A stretch of 64,000 bases of DNA from positions 3,985,646-4,049,645 of the forward strand of contig NW_006921537.1 of the NCBI RefSeq assembly GCF_000340215.1, read 5' to 3'. Of the stretch, positions 22,300 through 31,823 are shown piece by piece; the stretch's first letter is position 1, and every line of letters starts with the position of its first letter. Under the pieces are notes generated by a model. The model had not been told where the DNA came from. It made no database searches and was given only the letters and a program-made list of their open reading frames with translations. Both the position numbers and the translations under genes were made by a program. This DNA comes from Pseudocercospora fijiensis CIRAD86 (taxonomy: Eukaryota > Ascomycota > Dothideomycetes > Mycosphaerellales > Mycosphaerellaceae).

Positions 22300-24330
22300 A
22301 CTTCAATCGATAGTAGCGCGCCCTATTACAAGCACCCTTCGCCTCGCAGAGCATCTTCTAGTACCTATTGTTGGCTATGTCCTTATCTTGCTAAGTGAGT
22401 TGTAAGCGTAGTTTATTTACCTCGATAGTACCTACTCGAATAAGCCGATTAGGCTGTTCCTTCTACCGCTTCTTTGCTCGCTTAACAATGCTCGTAGATT
22501 GGTATTTGCGCTTGTATTCTTCACCCTTATAGATAGCCGCGTTAACTAATATATTGTAGGCCTCTTCTGCTCGCTTTATAGGTAACGAAGAAAATAGGTT
22601 GAACGATAGTAATATAGGATCGATACTATACGGGGCTAGTTTTGGATGAGACCGTCGGAAGTCCTTACGAGCTTGTATAGTACTGCGAGATACCTTAATC
22701 GTACGAGGGCTAGTAGTGGTACCTAGGAGCTATTGCGGCAATTCGGGGGTCGGCGTTCGCTAAGGTAGCAGAGGTAGTAACGATAGTATGCCCTAAGTAA
22801 TTAAGTTTTCGAGATCCCCGAGGTAGTAGCGACTATTAGCGTATAACTAGCCTTCTAGATCGACAATAGTAGGCTCCGCGGAACGTTGTTGCTTAACCGA
22901 TGCGATATGCTCCTACTAAGCTATATCGGCTATTGCTAGCGATTCATTATAGCGGGCTTCTTCCTATACCAACTCGCTCTCAATTGCTTGCTAGTTCTAA
23001 TTATAGTTAGTAGCCCTATACTGATCTCGAATATGCTTATAAGGGACCTCCCTATTGATTGGGAATATGCCTATCTTCCGGAATGCCGCCCTTATATTAT
23101 GTGAAGTGAATGTCTTAGCCCGAATAGCTAAGAGTGCCTTAACAAACTTAGGTATTCCGAATTTACTAACACCACGGTATATAGCCTCTAGTACCGCTTG
23201 CCTGTGCCTTAGCTTATACACCTAAAATAGGACTACATCTAAAGGCTGTATAAAGTGTGAAGTGTGTAGTTGTAGGCCCTATAATTGAATCCTATGCCGC
23301 TTTGCAAAGGCTGCAAATTCCTTAAAGCAGTAGGAGCCGTAATTGTCGCATAATAACACCCTCTACTCGTTTGGATCTTTAGGCCTCGTCTTTCGCTTAA
23401 ACTAGCGGATGTAATGCATTGTAGTATCGTCGGTTATATATCTAGACTCGTTAATAGTAATTAAGAAGTTGTCCTTGCCTAATAGTGTAGTTAGCAGGTG
23501 TCGTTACCTCGGAAGCGGACTCGGACTCGGAAGTAGCAATAGTAGCAATAGACTTACCTTCCTTCGGCACCTACCGTTCTTAGACTATTACACCTTTAAC
23601 GATTAACTAATAATCTACTATCTTACTAAACGCGTTTACGGTCTCGACGACTGTTATATGCGTACGGTTGCTATTATATTCGGTCTAGGCGCGCCGCTTC
23701 GTGTCTATTATAACGATATACTCGTTACTACTAATTCCAATCCGGAAGCCAGTTTCATCGAAATTCTATATATTCCGCGGCTTTATATCTAGTCGCTTCA
23801 TTATCGCCTTAAACCGGTCAAACTAGCTCCTTATCGCAGAAGGGTCGTAAGCTTCCTTCCGCTATATCTTAATCGGTTTAAACTTGACCTTACTAAGTCT
23901 ATAGCGCTTTAGAAAGCGGTCCGCCTAATCTATACTAAATGGCGGTATTGTATCCTTCGACATACCTTCTAGCAGCAGGCTTACTAGCATATCTATCGCT
24001 ATAACGGTAATTAGCGGCACCGGTAAGAATATGCCTATTTCGTCCCTCTCTCGACAATAATCCGCTAGCGCTATCTCTTAAGACTCGTCCAATTTGGTGT
24101 TAGTTAATAGACGACTGAATAGCGACCTACGGCCTCTTAACCGCTAGTAGATGCGAGAATATAGGCGAGTTGCTTTCTTACTCTTATAGAGCGCTCGAAT
24201 GCTAACCTTCTTATTGTCCGATTTAGCTACTAATTCGTGGTACCTCGAAATAACGCGTTCTACTACCCTCTCCGCCCTCTCCGCCTTAGTTAACCGCTTA
24301 GCTCGCGCCCTCTTTACCTTTTTGCCCTTA
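22300..24330 (-). pseudogene. Transposase of the pogo/Fot1-type element
   Basis: On the minus strand, about 23743-23765 reads NFDETGFR, the first catalytic Asp region of DDE_1 transposases, followed by IGISSNEYIV and THITVVETVNA. Further on, 23221-22997 reads KTFTSHNIRAAFRKIGIFPI, the C-terminal motif typical of pogo/Fot1 (a phenylalanine-threonine, asparagine-isoleucine helix then F-P-I/F-N). Frames are interrupted by TAG and TAA of RIP origin. The N-terminal helix-turn-helix should lie at about 24000-24330 but is poorly readable. Confidence 0.8.
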
Positions 24331-24575
24331 TTACGCCCTATACCGAGTTTTATATACGATCCGTAGAGTAGAATATAAGAAACAGGAGGAGCACGAGGAA
24401 TATACGCTTTGGAATAAGGTAGACGCGCCTACTAAGGATTACATAAGAAATGGCGACAGTAAGGTCCTATAGCTACTACATACTCGGATAAACTAGCTAA
24501 TATAATATTTGGACTCGCGGTTTAATACTACATGCACCTAGATATCTATATGGGACTGGAACCTACCACCATATC

Positions 24576-24615
24576 GAATTTTACGTGTGGCCTACTAGGA
24601 AAAGGCGATTTTACG
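24576..24615 (-). repeat. Right terminal inverted repeat of the pogo-type element
   Basis: Read on the minus strand it starts CGTAAAATCGCCTTTTCC. Next to TA at 24616-24617. Confidence 0.88.
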
Positions 24616-24617
24616 TA

Positions 24618-24910
24618 TAGCTAGAAACCCCGCGAACAGCGGGGAGGAGTGTGTGACGGAACCCTGGATACACGCCCGACCCCCCGAAGGCAGCGACGTC
24701 GATTGCCATGGATTGCTTCGTGCTGAGAAGCTTTCGTGCGAGATACAAAAAGCAAGGCCATTTCCCTCTTCCAGAAACCCCACAACCTCTCCTTTTGATG
24801 ATATTGATAAGATCTGCAAGGGTCGACCCTCCAACAACCTCACATCTCCTCCCATCACATTTTATCCCAAACACTCACCAATCCAGCCCACCATCTTCGC
24901 CATCACAACC
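24618..24910 (+). promoter_or_regulatory. Upstream region of the small three-exon gene
   Basis: 293 bp between the transposon end and the start codon. CT-rich and C-rich stretches near 24780-24910 (ending CATCACAACC before the ATG) look like a normal fungal leader. Open frames starting at 24653 are continuous with the gene frame but begin in this leader and have no family features. Confidence 0.4.
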
Positions 24911-25498
24911 ATGGCAGACCCCTACACTTCCACACGAGAAGCCTTCACCACCCGCCTAACCAGCGCCGAAATCCCCCCCAACGCGCACACCACGTTCAAA
25001 ACCTATGCAGAAACCCACCAAAAGCTCCTCACCGCCCTCCTCCAACACCCAGCCATGGCCCCGAATCTCCAACAAACATACATGACCCCGGCGAATTCAA
25101 AGAATAAAATTTACTTCATGTATGTAAACAAACACCCACCCGAATTGCCCCAAATGAAAAATATATCCTCAGCCAACCATTCCTCATTCAGGTGGGACTT
25201 CGTCGGCCGAACACTAGTCAGTCCTCCCCCTCCCCACCACCATCCCCGGTATCCTCACCTTGAGTATAATTTCTAGGGCCTCATCCTCCAATTCGACCCA
25301 CTCCGCAACCCCGCCCGTGGACCAAAGAAAGCGATCTGGAATGACGTGGTGAGCAGGACAGTCATGACGAAAATGTTGTTGGCGGAAGACGACACGTCGA
25401 AACTTGAGATTATGCTGGAAGGACAGTATCCTGATCAGCGGGGAAGACATCCGGAGATTGGGGAAGAGGTTTTGGGTGCTGCGAGGGATTTGCCGTGA
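24911..25498 (+). CDS. Hypothetical protein, three exons
   Basis: Exons 24911-25119, 25192-25216 and 25277-25498 give 151 residues. It starts MADPYTSTREAFTTRLTSAE and ends IGEEVLGAARDLP. Introns: 25120-25191 (GTATGT ... TTCAG) and 25217-25276 (GTCAGT ... TCTAG). The tiny 25-base middle exon keeps the frame and encodes WDFVGRTL, leading into GLILQFDPLRNPARGPKKAI. The protein is mostly helical by composition, has no signal peptide or membrane segment, and I do not recognise it. The first exon uses many C-ending codons, unlike random sequence, which supports a real gene. Its promoter lies next to the pogo-type transposon. Confidence 0.65.
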
Positions 25499-26057
25499 TG
25501 ACGGGGAGAGGGGGGGGGGGATTGGAGAGGAGAGGGAGGGGTATGAGGATTGGATGGTGGAGGTGGAGGGGCTTTGTGATTACGATTGTGGTTGGGTGGT
25601 ACTTTGAGGGAGGAGGTATAGCATTAGGACCGCTTGTCAATGCCGAATCGATGTTGCAATTATTCCGCCTTTACACACAGATAATAAGTGCTCGCCTTTG
25701 CATTTTACACGCATTATCATCGTCGTATTGACACCCTCCATCGGAAGAAGATGACAATGCTCAACTTTCCGACAGAGTCATTACCCGACCCTTCACCTGC
25801 TCTGAGCACCCCGAACGCGGACCGCGTCCATGCGAAATGTCGTCATGCACAGATTGTCGAGCCTTGCGAACGAAACCATGATGTGGTCGAGCAAATATAC
25901 AATTGTTCGCTGTCAGAAAATATACATCGAATAGTACACCATCACTCGTCGCGTCGCCGCAAGTTGACCTCGCCGTCACATCTCTCATTTCTGTACACCT
26001 AGCTCCCTGAACTCCGCATGCAGCTCACTCAGCTTCGTGCTAAAAGTCTGCGTTCCT
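25499..26057. other. Convergent intergenic region with a G-rich run
   Basis: Between the small gene (plus) and the Zn2Cys6 regulator (minus). It opens with a purine-rich stretch containing eleven consecutive G at 25510-25520 and further GGG and GGGG runs to about 25541. No gene is visible in the rest. Confidence 0.6.
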
Positions 26058-28402
26058 TTACATAGGCTGCGCGTCAGACGTATTTCCGCCGATGCCTCCA
26101 CTGACATTTCCCCATAAAATCGTATTCAGAATCGAATACGGCGAATTCTCTTCTTCGGCCGTTACGGTAGTATCTGAGTTGGCCGGAGTGAAGATCTGGC
26201 TGTGATCAATCTTCAGCGTTCCGTCATTGTCCACGGGTGCAACAGTTGCGCCTCCATCGGTAGGTGTGAGCTCGTTGAATGAGCTTCTAGCTTCCTCGAT
26301 GTTGAGCTTGCGAAGAGCAGTAATACCTCGTTGGACCGGTGCTGAGGCTTCGGTAGGATCCACTGTGGAAGTGATGTCACTCATAAGAGTGATGAAACGA
26401 CCAATCAGCTTACGAGCACGCTCGTTGACTCTGTGTTCTCCAAGAATCCCGAGGAGGAGTGCAGAGCTGAGTGCTCGGTGCACGGCAGCCCATGATTGTC
26501 GCGCGAAGAATGTGATGTTGTTGAGGCCGAGAAAGGCTTCGATTGTGTTGACGAGGTTCTCAACGCACACCGACTTGAAACCTTTGACAAGCTCGCTTGA
26601 AGTCCTTGGACTTATGGCCGGCCGGCAAAGCTCTGACATGGCGTAGCTTGTGTGCAGGTACAGCGCCCAGTGTTCAAGTGTCTCTCGACTGGACGTACAT
26701 TTCCTCGAATCGCGAAGATGCTCGGCAGCGTCGCGCATAATGTTCGCGATCTCTTCGCGATGTTGATTGATCCGCGCCACATGCTCTCGCGAGCTGGTCG
26801 CTCTTGCTCGGTCTCGCACAATATCCAGGCCGACCTTGGTCATGCGGTACATTGAGGCGTGATATGAGCTCGAGCTCACAATACCAAAATGCTGTGGCAT
26901 CGGCTGGCTGCCAACGTCCAGCGAAGCGTTGCGGTCATATGTGATGGAAAGTAGACTGTCTTGCCACACGATAGCCCACCACACTTTCGATCGTGGAAAG
27001 ACGACATCGGTTGGGACCGCGGGCGGGCATGCTTGGTGCAGGCCTAGCCCTTGGGCGAGTCTGATAGTCAATCCAAGGACCGACCAGGCCGTGCCAGCAT
27101 TCTGTTTTCGAGATTAGAATATGGGCGGAAGAATGGCGCAACAGGATGCAGGCGTACCATGTTATTCGTCATGACATTGCCGATGATGATGAGTGCTTGT
27201 ATGCTCTCAATGTGCGGCTGTGACAGGAAGTTACAGAATCGCAGAGATTCGAAAGAACAGCACACTGGGTCTGTTAGTTCGGAGCCATAATGTGACCACA
27301 GTACCTACTGACCGTATACTTGCGAGGTAAGTTCTCGCTCTTTCCGCGTTCGTGCACTGCATTGAGCTCCGCTTGCAAGAACTGCGAAGAGCATGCCTAA
27401 CCAGTAGAAGCTTCTGCCGAACAAGGAGTGTTCAGTTACGCCATCATCTGGATTATTATAAGACGCGCGTGTGACTAAGAAGCCTGTGAGATCCTGTTCG
27501 AGTAGTTTGAGATCTGCAATGCCTGGATAGATGATGTAGCCCAGGTCGCGATAGCTTGCGAACAGACTCAGCATCTGGCTATCGCTTGGTAAAGCTTTCG
27601 CCAACTCGCGGGCTCTCTGTAAAGATCCGTGTGGCAGCCCCCACAGATCAACGAAAGGATATGTGGCAGACTCATTGTCGAGTCCAAACATTGGCAGAAC
27701 CGACTTTCCAAGGAATTCTTGCAGCTGTTGTTGTTCTGCATGATTGGGGGTTTGGCCTTGGCTGAGCGCGTAAAGCATTGCTGGGACCGAGCCGCCACCG
27801 AGGTGTACTATCTCGCCCGAGTCATTTTTGGTATGCAAGCCGTGGACAGCAGTATGATCTCTCGTCCGATTGCCATCACTGCTGGTAGCATCGTCACTGC
27901 CATTAGCTCCATTGTGCGGATCGCCATTATTCCGGCGGATTTCTCGCTTCAAGTCTGTCAATTGATTCTCCAGACTGTTGAGTTTACGGAAGAGCAAATC
28001 AAGCTGACCCTGGCCCATGGTCACATAGCCAGCTCCGGCGACTCCAGGAGGCCCTACATCATCAGTCTGCCTAAGGACTGGATTTGGTGCACTTCCATCG
28101 AAGTTCTGTCTTTTACTTGGCGGATGATAAGAGCATAGCTCGGGATGATCGCGGTCACGGCATGTTTGGCATGGGCGTGAGAGATCGCATCTTCAGCAGT
28201 CAGCACAAGTCCAAGAAGCAATGGCAGCATTCGGACTATCATATGGCAGGACTCACTTCACTTTGCGCTGTCGACACGGATAGCACGCCTTGTGCTCACG
28301 CGCCTTGCGCTTCTTCCTCAGGAATTCATCGACCTCCTGCTGTGGCGGTATGGGCTCTGCAGGATAAGGCGACGCTTCCAAGCCTGTCAGTTGCGGATCC
28401 AT
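26058..28402 (-). CDS. Zn2Cys6 fungal transcription factor
   Basis: Four exons on the minus strand, 28402-28257, 28190-27313, 27264-27158 and 27101-26058, give 724 residues. The zinc cluster is C40-x2-C43-x6-C50-x5-C56-x2-C59-x8-C68 (CYPCRQRKVKC then DLSRPCQTCRDRD), split by the first intron. A short coiled coil follows (LDLLFRKLNSLENQLTDLKR), then the fungal-specific middle homology region with FLSQPHIESIQALIIGNVMT at the third exon and WSVLGLTIRLAQGLGLH at the start of the fourth. Introns are 66, 48 and 56 bp and all restore the family frame; the first uses an AAG acceptor. It should be a nuclear DNA-binding regulator; the targets are unknown and no pathway genes lie beside it. The C-terminus is acidic and Ser/Thr-rich, possibly activating. 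Confidence 0.9.
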
Positions 28403-28817
28403 TCCCTTGCAGAAGTCGCGATGTCAAGAGCACATTGCGTTCTCGGAGATCTTTCGCTTCTTGGTGGCTGCTAGGATGTGTAACACGTTCACCACTGGAA
28501 CGTGGTCATTGGCGGCCGAACGGTTATGTTCGCTGTCACCGTCGGTTGACTGTTGATGAGATGAGATGGATGAATAATGTGTGGAGGTGCGACGATCTGG
28601 ACGGGAGGTCGGCGAAAACGAAAACAAGCGTCATAAAGTTACGTGTGGCGCTAGGGAGAACCCTTGGTAGAATTGAAAAGTCAATCCGTTTTGCACCCGC
28701 CGAGCATGTGAATTATGCATGATCATATGTGAATGTTGGAAATAGCGCATGTGCTATGGGAGATTCACGGGCCATTGGGGTCTCGGAATTGTGATTATCT
28801 ACAGTATCGCTATGCTT
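28403..28817. other. Intergenic between frq and the Zn2Cys6 gene
   Basis: Both neighbours lie on the minus strand, so this holds the frq 3' end and the regulator's promoter. Short open frames on both strands look like chance. No further signal seen. Confidence 0.5.
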
Positions 28818-31800
28818 TCATGATCGCGCGTCATCCATCTCTTCGTCCTCATCTTCGTCTTCGCTAGAGCGCTGCTCAACAGGCACCTTCGCCGTATTCA
28901 CCTTCATGCTGTCTGCGGTCTGGGACCGATTCAATCTTTGTCGAGAACGCGCATTCTTCACAGCCTTCTCATACTCTTCCCGATTCATATGACTGACAGG
29001 GCTGGCGAATCCGCTACCGCCTCCCGCCGTCGCTGCACTGGAGCCCGCTGGAATTTCTTCGGCCAACCGTTCTGCCATGTTCGCATCATACTCTCTTTCC
29101 TGCTCACGCACTGCATCAGGGTCAATTTCGCGCGCAGCCGCAAGCAAGTCCAGCGATCCATCGTCAGATGACTCGTAACCGTCGTCTTCGTCTTCGTCTT
29201 CGTCTTCTGAAGAGGCGTAATGGAGCTGAACAGGCTGAGGTGCAGTGGCTGGTGGGAACTCTCCCGGCGATGCAGGCGTCACCGACATATCGTCATCGAC
29301 ATCAGAGTCGTCTCCCGTCGAATCTTCACTGAATGGCATGTAGGTCAAAGCAGCCGGCAGACGTGAAGGTGGCAGCTCTTTTCTTTCCTTCACGATGACT
29401 TGTTTGTGAACAGCAGCACGCCTTCTGCGCGATACGCCATCCTCGTCCAGGATTCGTGCAAATTTGGGCGGTAGACTGCGCGGTGGCTTCTCGTGCGATA
29501 CAGACGGTGCCCGCTCCTGATCCACTCGCGCGTGGTGACTTTCGACCGCGATGGAAAAATTGTCAGTGGGCCACACGCCGCCAATACCCGTGACTTCCAA
29601 CTCCACCGGCTTCACGGCCTTCTCCTCTTCATCAGACAGTGGTGACTGTGCTGGGAAGCCCAGCTCCATCGACTCCGGTATGGGATTGTCGCCGAGGTTC
29701 ATCGGCTCTGGCAGCTCGGAAGCCTCTGCCAAAGGACCGCGCTTCTCAGATCGAGACGTGTTCGTGGACGCCTGCGGCATCCCGAGCGGTTGTACCGTCG
29801 CAGTGACATATGGTGGCGCGTTGTTGCCTTTCGAAGAGCGGTCGCCACTAAGGTCTGTGCAGAATCGCGCGTTGTGGTAGAAGATGATCGGTCCGTCGTC
29901 GCGCTTGTGCCTCTTGGTTGAGGAAGTGCGCATGCCGCCAGAACTCGTCATTCCGGAGGAATCTCCTGCCGCTGGTGCTGGCCACGACGAGGACATGCTG
30001 TCATCTTCCTCTTCTGAAGAGTCTTCAGCGTCGTCGGTGCTGTCTTTGTGGAAGAAGAGTGGGGTGTACATCAATTTGTTGTTTTCCACCGCTGGAGCGC
30101 CAGACCTGCCACTGTTGCGATGCGACAGCTTGGGTCGCTTGTGTGGACTTCTCCGAACGGGAGTGTCGATGTCCGCACGGCTGTTTGATGATGCCCCGCC
30201 ACTGCTGCTGCCGCGTGTGACTGATGATCCTCCCTTCCATCGGACCTTTCGCTCGTCGTGCGAAAGCTCGAACTTGGAGCTATACTCGCCCAATGCTTTT
30301 CGTACGAAGTCAGCAGTGACATTAATGGTGTGCAGTTGAGCCATATTGATGAGAAGATTGAGGTACACCCATCCATGACCCTCTGCTGCCTCTCCCAAAC
30401 ACTCAGGGTCCGGGGGTGAGAATCCCAAATGTCGCATGTACATGATGTTGTCTGTGGGCACTTGGGCACGATGAGGATCAAGATCGAGCGGCCGAGTGGG
30501 TCTCTGTTCGACAGATGCATCTTGTTTAGACATGGCGTCTGCGGGACGCTTTCCAGTAACGGTTGGTTGCTGCTCGTCGGGAGAGCTATCATGGGACGAA
30601 ACGTTGTTATGCGACGGCACAACAGTCTCCTTGCCATCACGATCGCGCATAATGCGAGCCTCGCGAGTTCCCTCTTGCCTCGATCTTCGTCCAGCGCCTA
30701 CAGAAGCAGCTCTGTCGGCACGAGCAGCCGATTGCGACACTTCTTGCTGTTGCTGTGGATGATGGTGACCACCAACAGCACCTTTCCCGGCAAACACTTG
30801 TTCGAGGCGTCGTACAACTAGCTTCTTCTTCATTCGTTCGGTCATATTGGCTGGGCTCGGCTGGGGTAAGAGACCTTCGGGAATGTGATGTAGATATGTA
30901 TGGATGTTTTGTCGTCGAAGGGCAGCATTTGGTGCAGATCGCTTGTTCAACGTCTCGCCACCGGACTGTGCTGCGGATGAGCCTTGTCCGGATGCCGACA
31001 TGGAAGCATATGCAGAGTCTGCATTTTGCAACGATGCTAGCGACGATGTTGCAGTCTTGTGGGTAGCCAGAGTTGGCAAAGCTGGAACAATACCTTCGTA
31101 ACCACTGGCTGGGAAGCTATCAGACCCCAGACTTGCAGTGAATTTGCGAAGAGTATCTTCGAGTTCACGCTTCTTCGCTGCTGGGAGTCCGTGTATTCTG
31201 ACTTCGAACAACTTATCGTCCTTAAGATGAGAGTCGTGAAGTTTTTCATACTTCTTCAGCTTTCTTCTTAGCTTCTTGTTCTCGATCGTCAAATCATCTA
31301 TGACTCCCCGATAATCTTCCGTGCTACTGCCGTCCGTACCAAGATGTAAGAGGCCCGTTTGCTGTGGAAGAGATCCCGAGGCATGGTTGGACGTTGCGAG
31401 AAGATTTCTCATCTGCTGTTGTTGCGCTTCTGGTGGTGTTTCGGATGAAGAGGAGTGTCGCATGAAGAATGGCGGATCGTTGTCGGCGAACGGGGCACTA
31501 TCGCGCACTTGGTTGTTCGACTTTTCGAACCACTTTTCTGCGCTACTGCTTTCTCCAGAACTATCCCTGCCCAAAGGTTGCAAGCTTGAGGGCGATCCAT
31601 CGCTGTTCTTTCCGTCTGTTGCAGCCTTCGAATTCGTACGACCTTGATCATCGCTGGAGGAGTCGCTTTGATCTCGCGGCGAGGGAGATGGCTTTCGTCT
31701 CGGAGAGTGCACAAGCGAGACGGATCGATGAGGTGGTGGGCGTCGAGGATGTGGTGATGATGGTGCCCCAGGTTGTGCCGGCGGGGTCATCACAATCATC

Positions 31801-31823
31801 GGCGTCGGGCGATGAGTCGCCAT
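28818..31823 (-). CDS. frq: Frequency clock protein FRQ
   Basis: One uninterrupted frame of 1001 residues, close to the 989 of Neurospora FRQ. FRQ is the negative arm of the fungal circadian oscillator: it dimerises, binds FRH and casein kinase 1, and inhibits the White Collar complex. Visible parts: a disordered Ser/Pro-rich N-terminus; DNDPPFFMRHSSSSE (about 115-129); the dimerising coiled coil YRGVIDDLTIENKKLRRKLK (171-190) with KLFEVRIHGLP behind it; a basic MTERMKKKLVVRRLEQVF segment (about 330-350) and YMRHLGFSPPDPE ... WVYLNLLINMAQLHTINVTA, which fit the two kinase-binding regions; a likely nuclear signal, RRSPHKRPKLSHR; and a highly conserved acidic C-terminal part with DDGSLDLLAAAREIDPDA and AERLAEEIPAGSSAATAGGG. 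Many Ser-rich and acidic stretches suit progressive phosphorylation. Confidence 0.95.
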   Translation of the reverse strand: MATHRPTPMIVMTPPAQPGAPSSPHPRRPPPHRSVSLVHSPRRKPSPSPRDQSDSSSDDQGRTNSKAATDGKNSDGSPSSLQPLGRDSSGESSSAEKWFEKSNNQVRDSAPFADNDPPFFMRHSSSSETPPEAQQQQMRNLLATSNHASGSLPQQTGLLHLGTDGSSTEDYRGVIDDLTIENKKLRRKLKKYEKLHDSHLKDDKLFEVRIHGLPAAKKRELEDTLRKFTASLGSDSFPASGYEGIVPALPTLATHKTATSSLASLQNADSAYASMSASGQGSSAAQSGGETLNKRSAPNAALRRQNIHTYLHHIPEGLLPQPSPANMTERMKKKLVVRRLEQVFAGKGAVGGHHHPQQQQEVSQSAARADRAASVGAGRRSRQEGTREARIMRDRDGKETVVPSHNNVSSHDSSPDEQQPTVTGKRPADAMSKQDASVEQRPTRPLDLDPHRAQVPTDNIMYMRHLGFSPPDPECLGEAAEGHGWVYLNLLINMAQLHTINVTADFVRKALGEYSSKFELSHDERKVRWKGGSSVTRGSSSGGASSNSRADIDTPVRRSPHKRPKLSHRNSGRSGAPAVENNKLMYTPLFFHKDSTDDAEDSSEEEDDSMSSSWPAPAAGDSSGMTSSGGMRTSSTKRHKRDDGPIIFYHNARFCTDLSGDRSSKGNNAPPYVTATVQPLGMPQASTNTSRSEKRGPLAEASELPEPMNLGDNPIPESMELGFPAQSPLSDEEEKAVKPVELEVTGIGGVWPTDNFSIAVESHHARVDQERAPSVSHEKPPRSLPPKFARILDEDGVSRRRRAAVHKQVIVKERKELPPSRLPAALTYMPFSEDSTGDDSDVDDDMSVTPASPGEFPPATAPQPVQLHYASSEDEDEDEDDGYESSDDGSLDLLAAAREIDPDAVREQEREYDANMAERLAEEIPAGSSAATAGGGSGFASPVSHMNREEYEKAVKNARSRQRLNRSQTADSMKVNTAKVPVEQRSSEDEDEDEEMDDARS

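Larger units (their letters stand above)
21456..24617 (-). mobile_element. pogo/Fot1-type Tc1-mariner DNA transposon, RIP-hit
   Basis: A 3158-bp element (21458-24615) flanked by TA on both sides. The terminal inverted repeats of about 40 bp begin CGTAAAATCGC and also contain a second inner CGTAAAA; the two ends differ at four places, all C/T changes. The body is RIP-damaged. The transposase frame lies on the minus strand, between about 24330 and 22300, with more readable sequence of unknown kind down to about 21720. TA target duplication plus a DDE_1-type transposase point to the pogo/Fot1 branch. It is inserted between the SEC24 promoter and the small three-exon gene. Confidence 0.9.
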
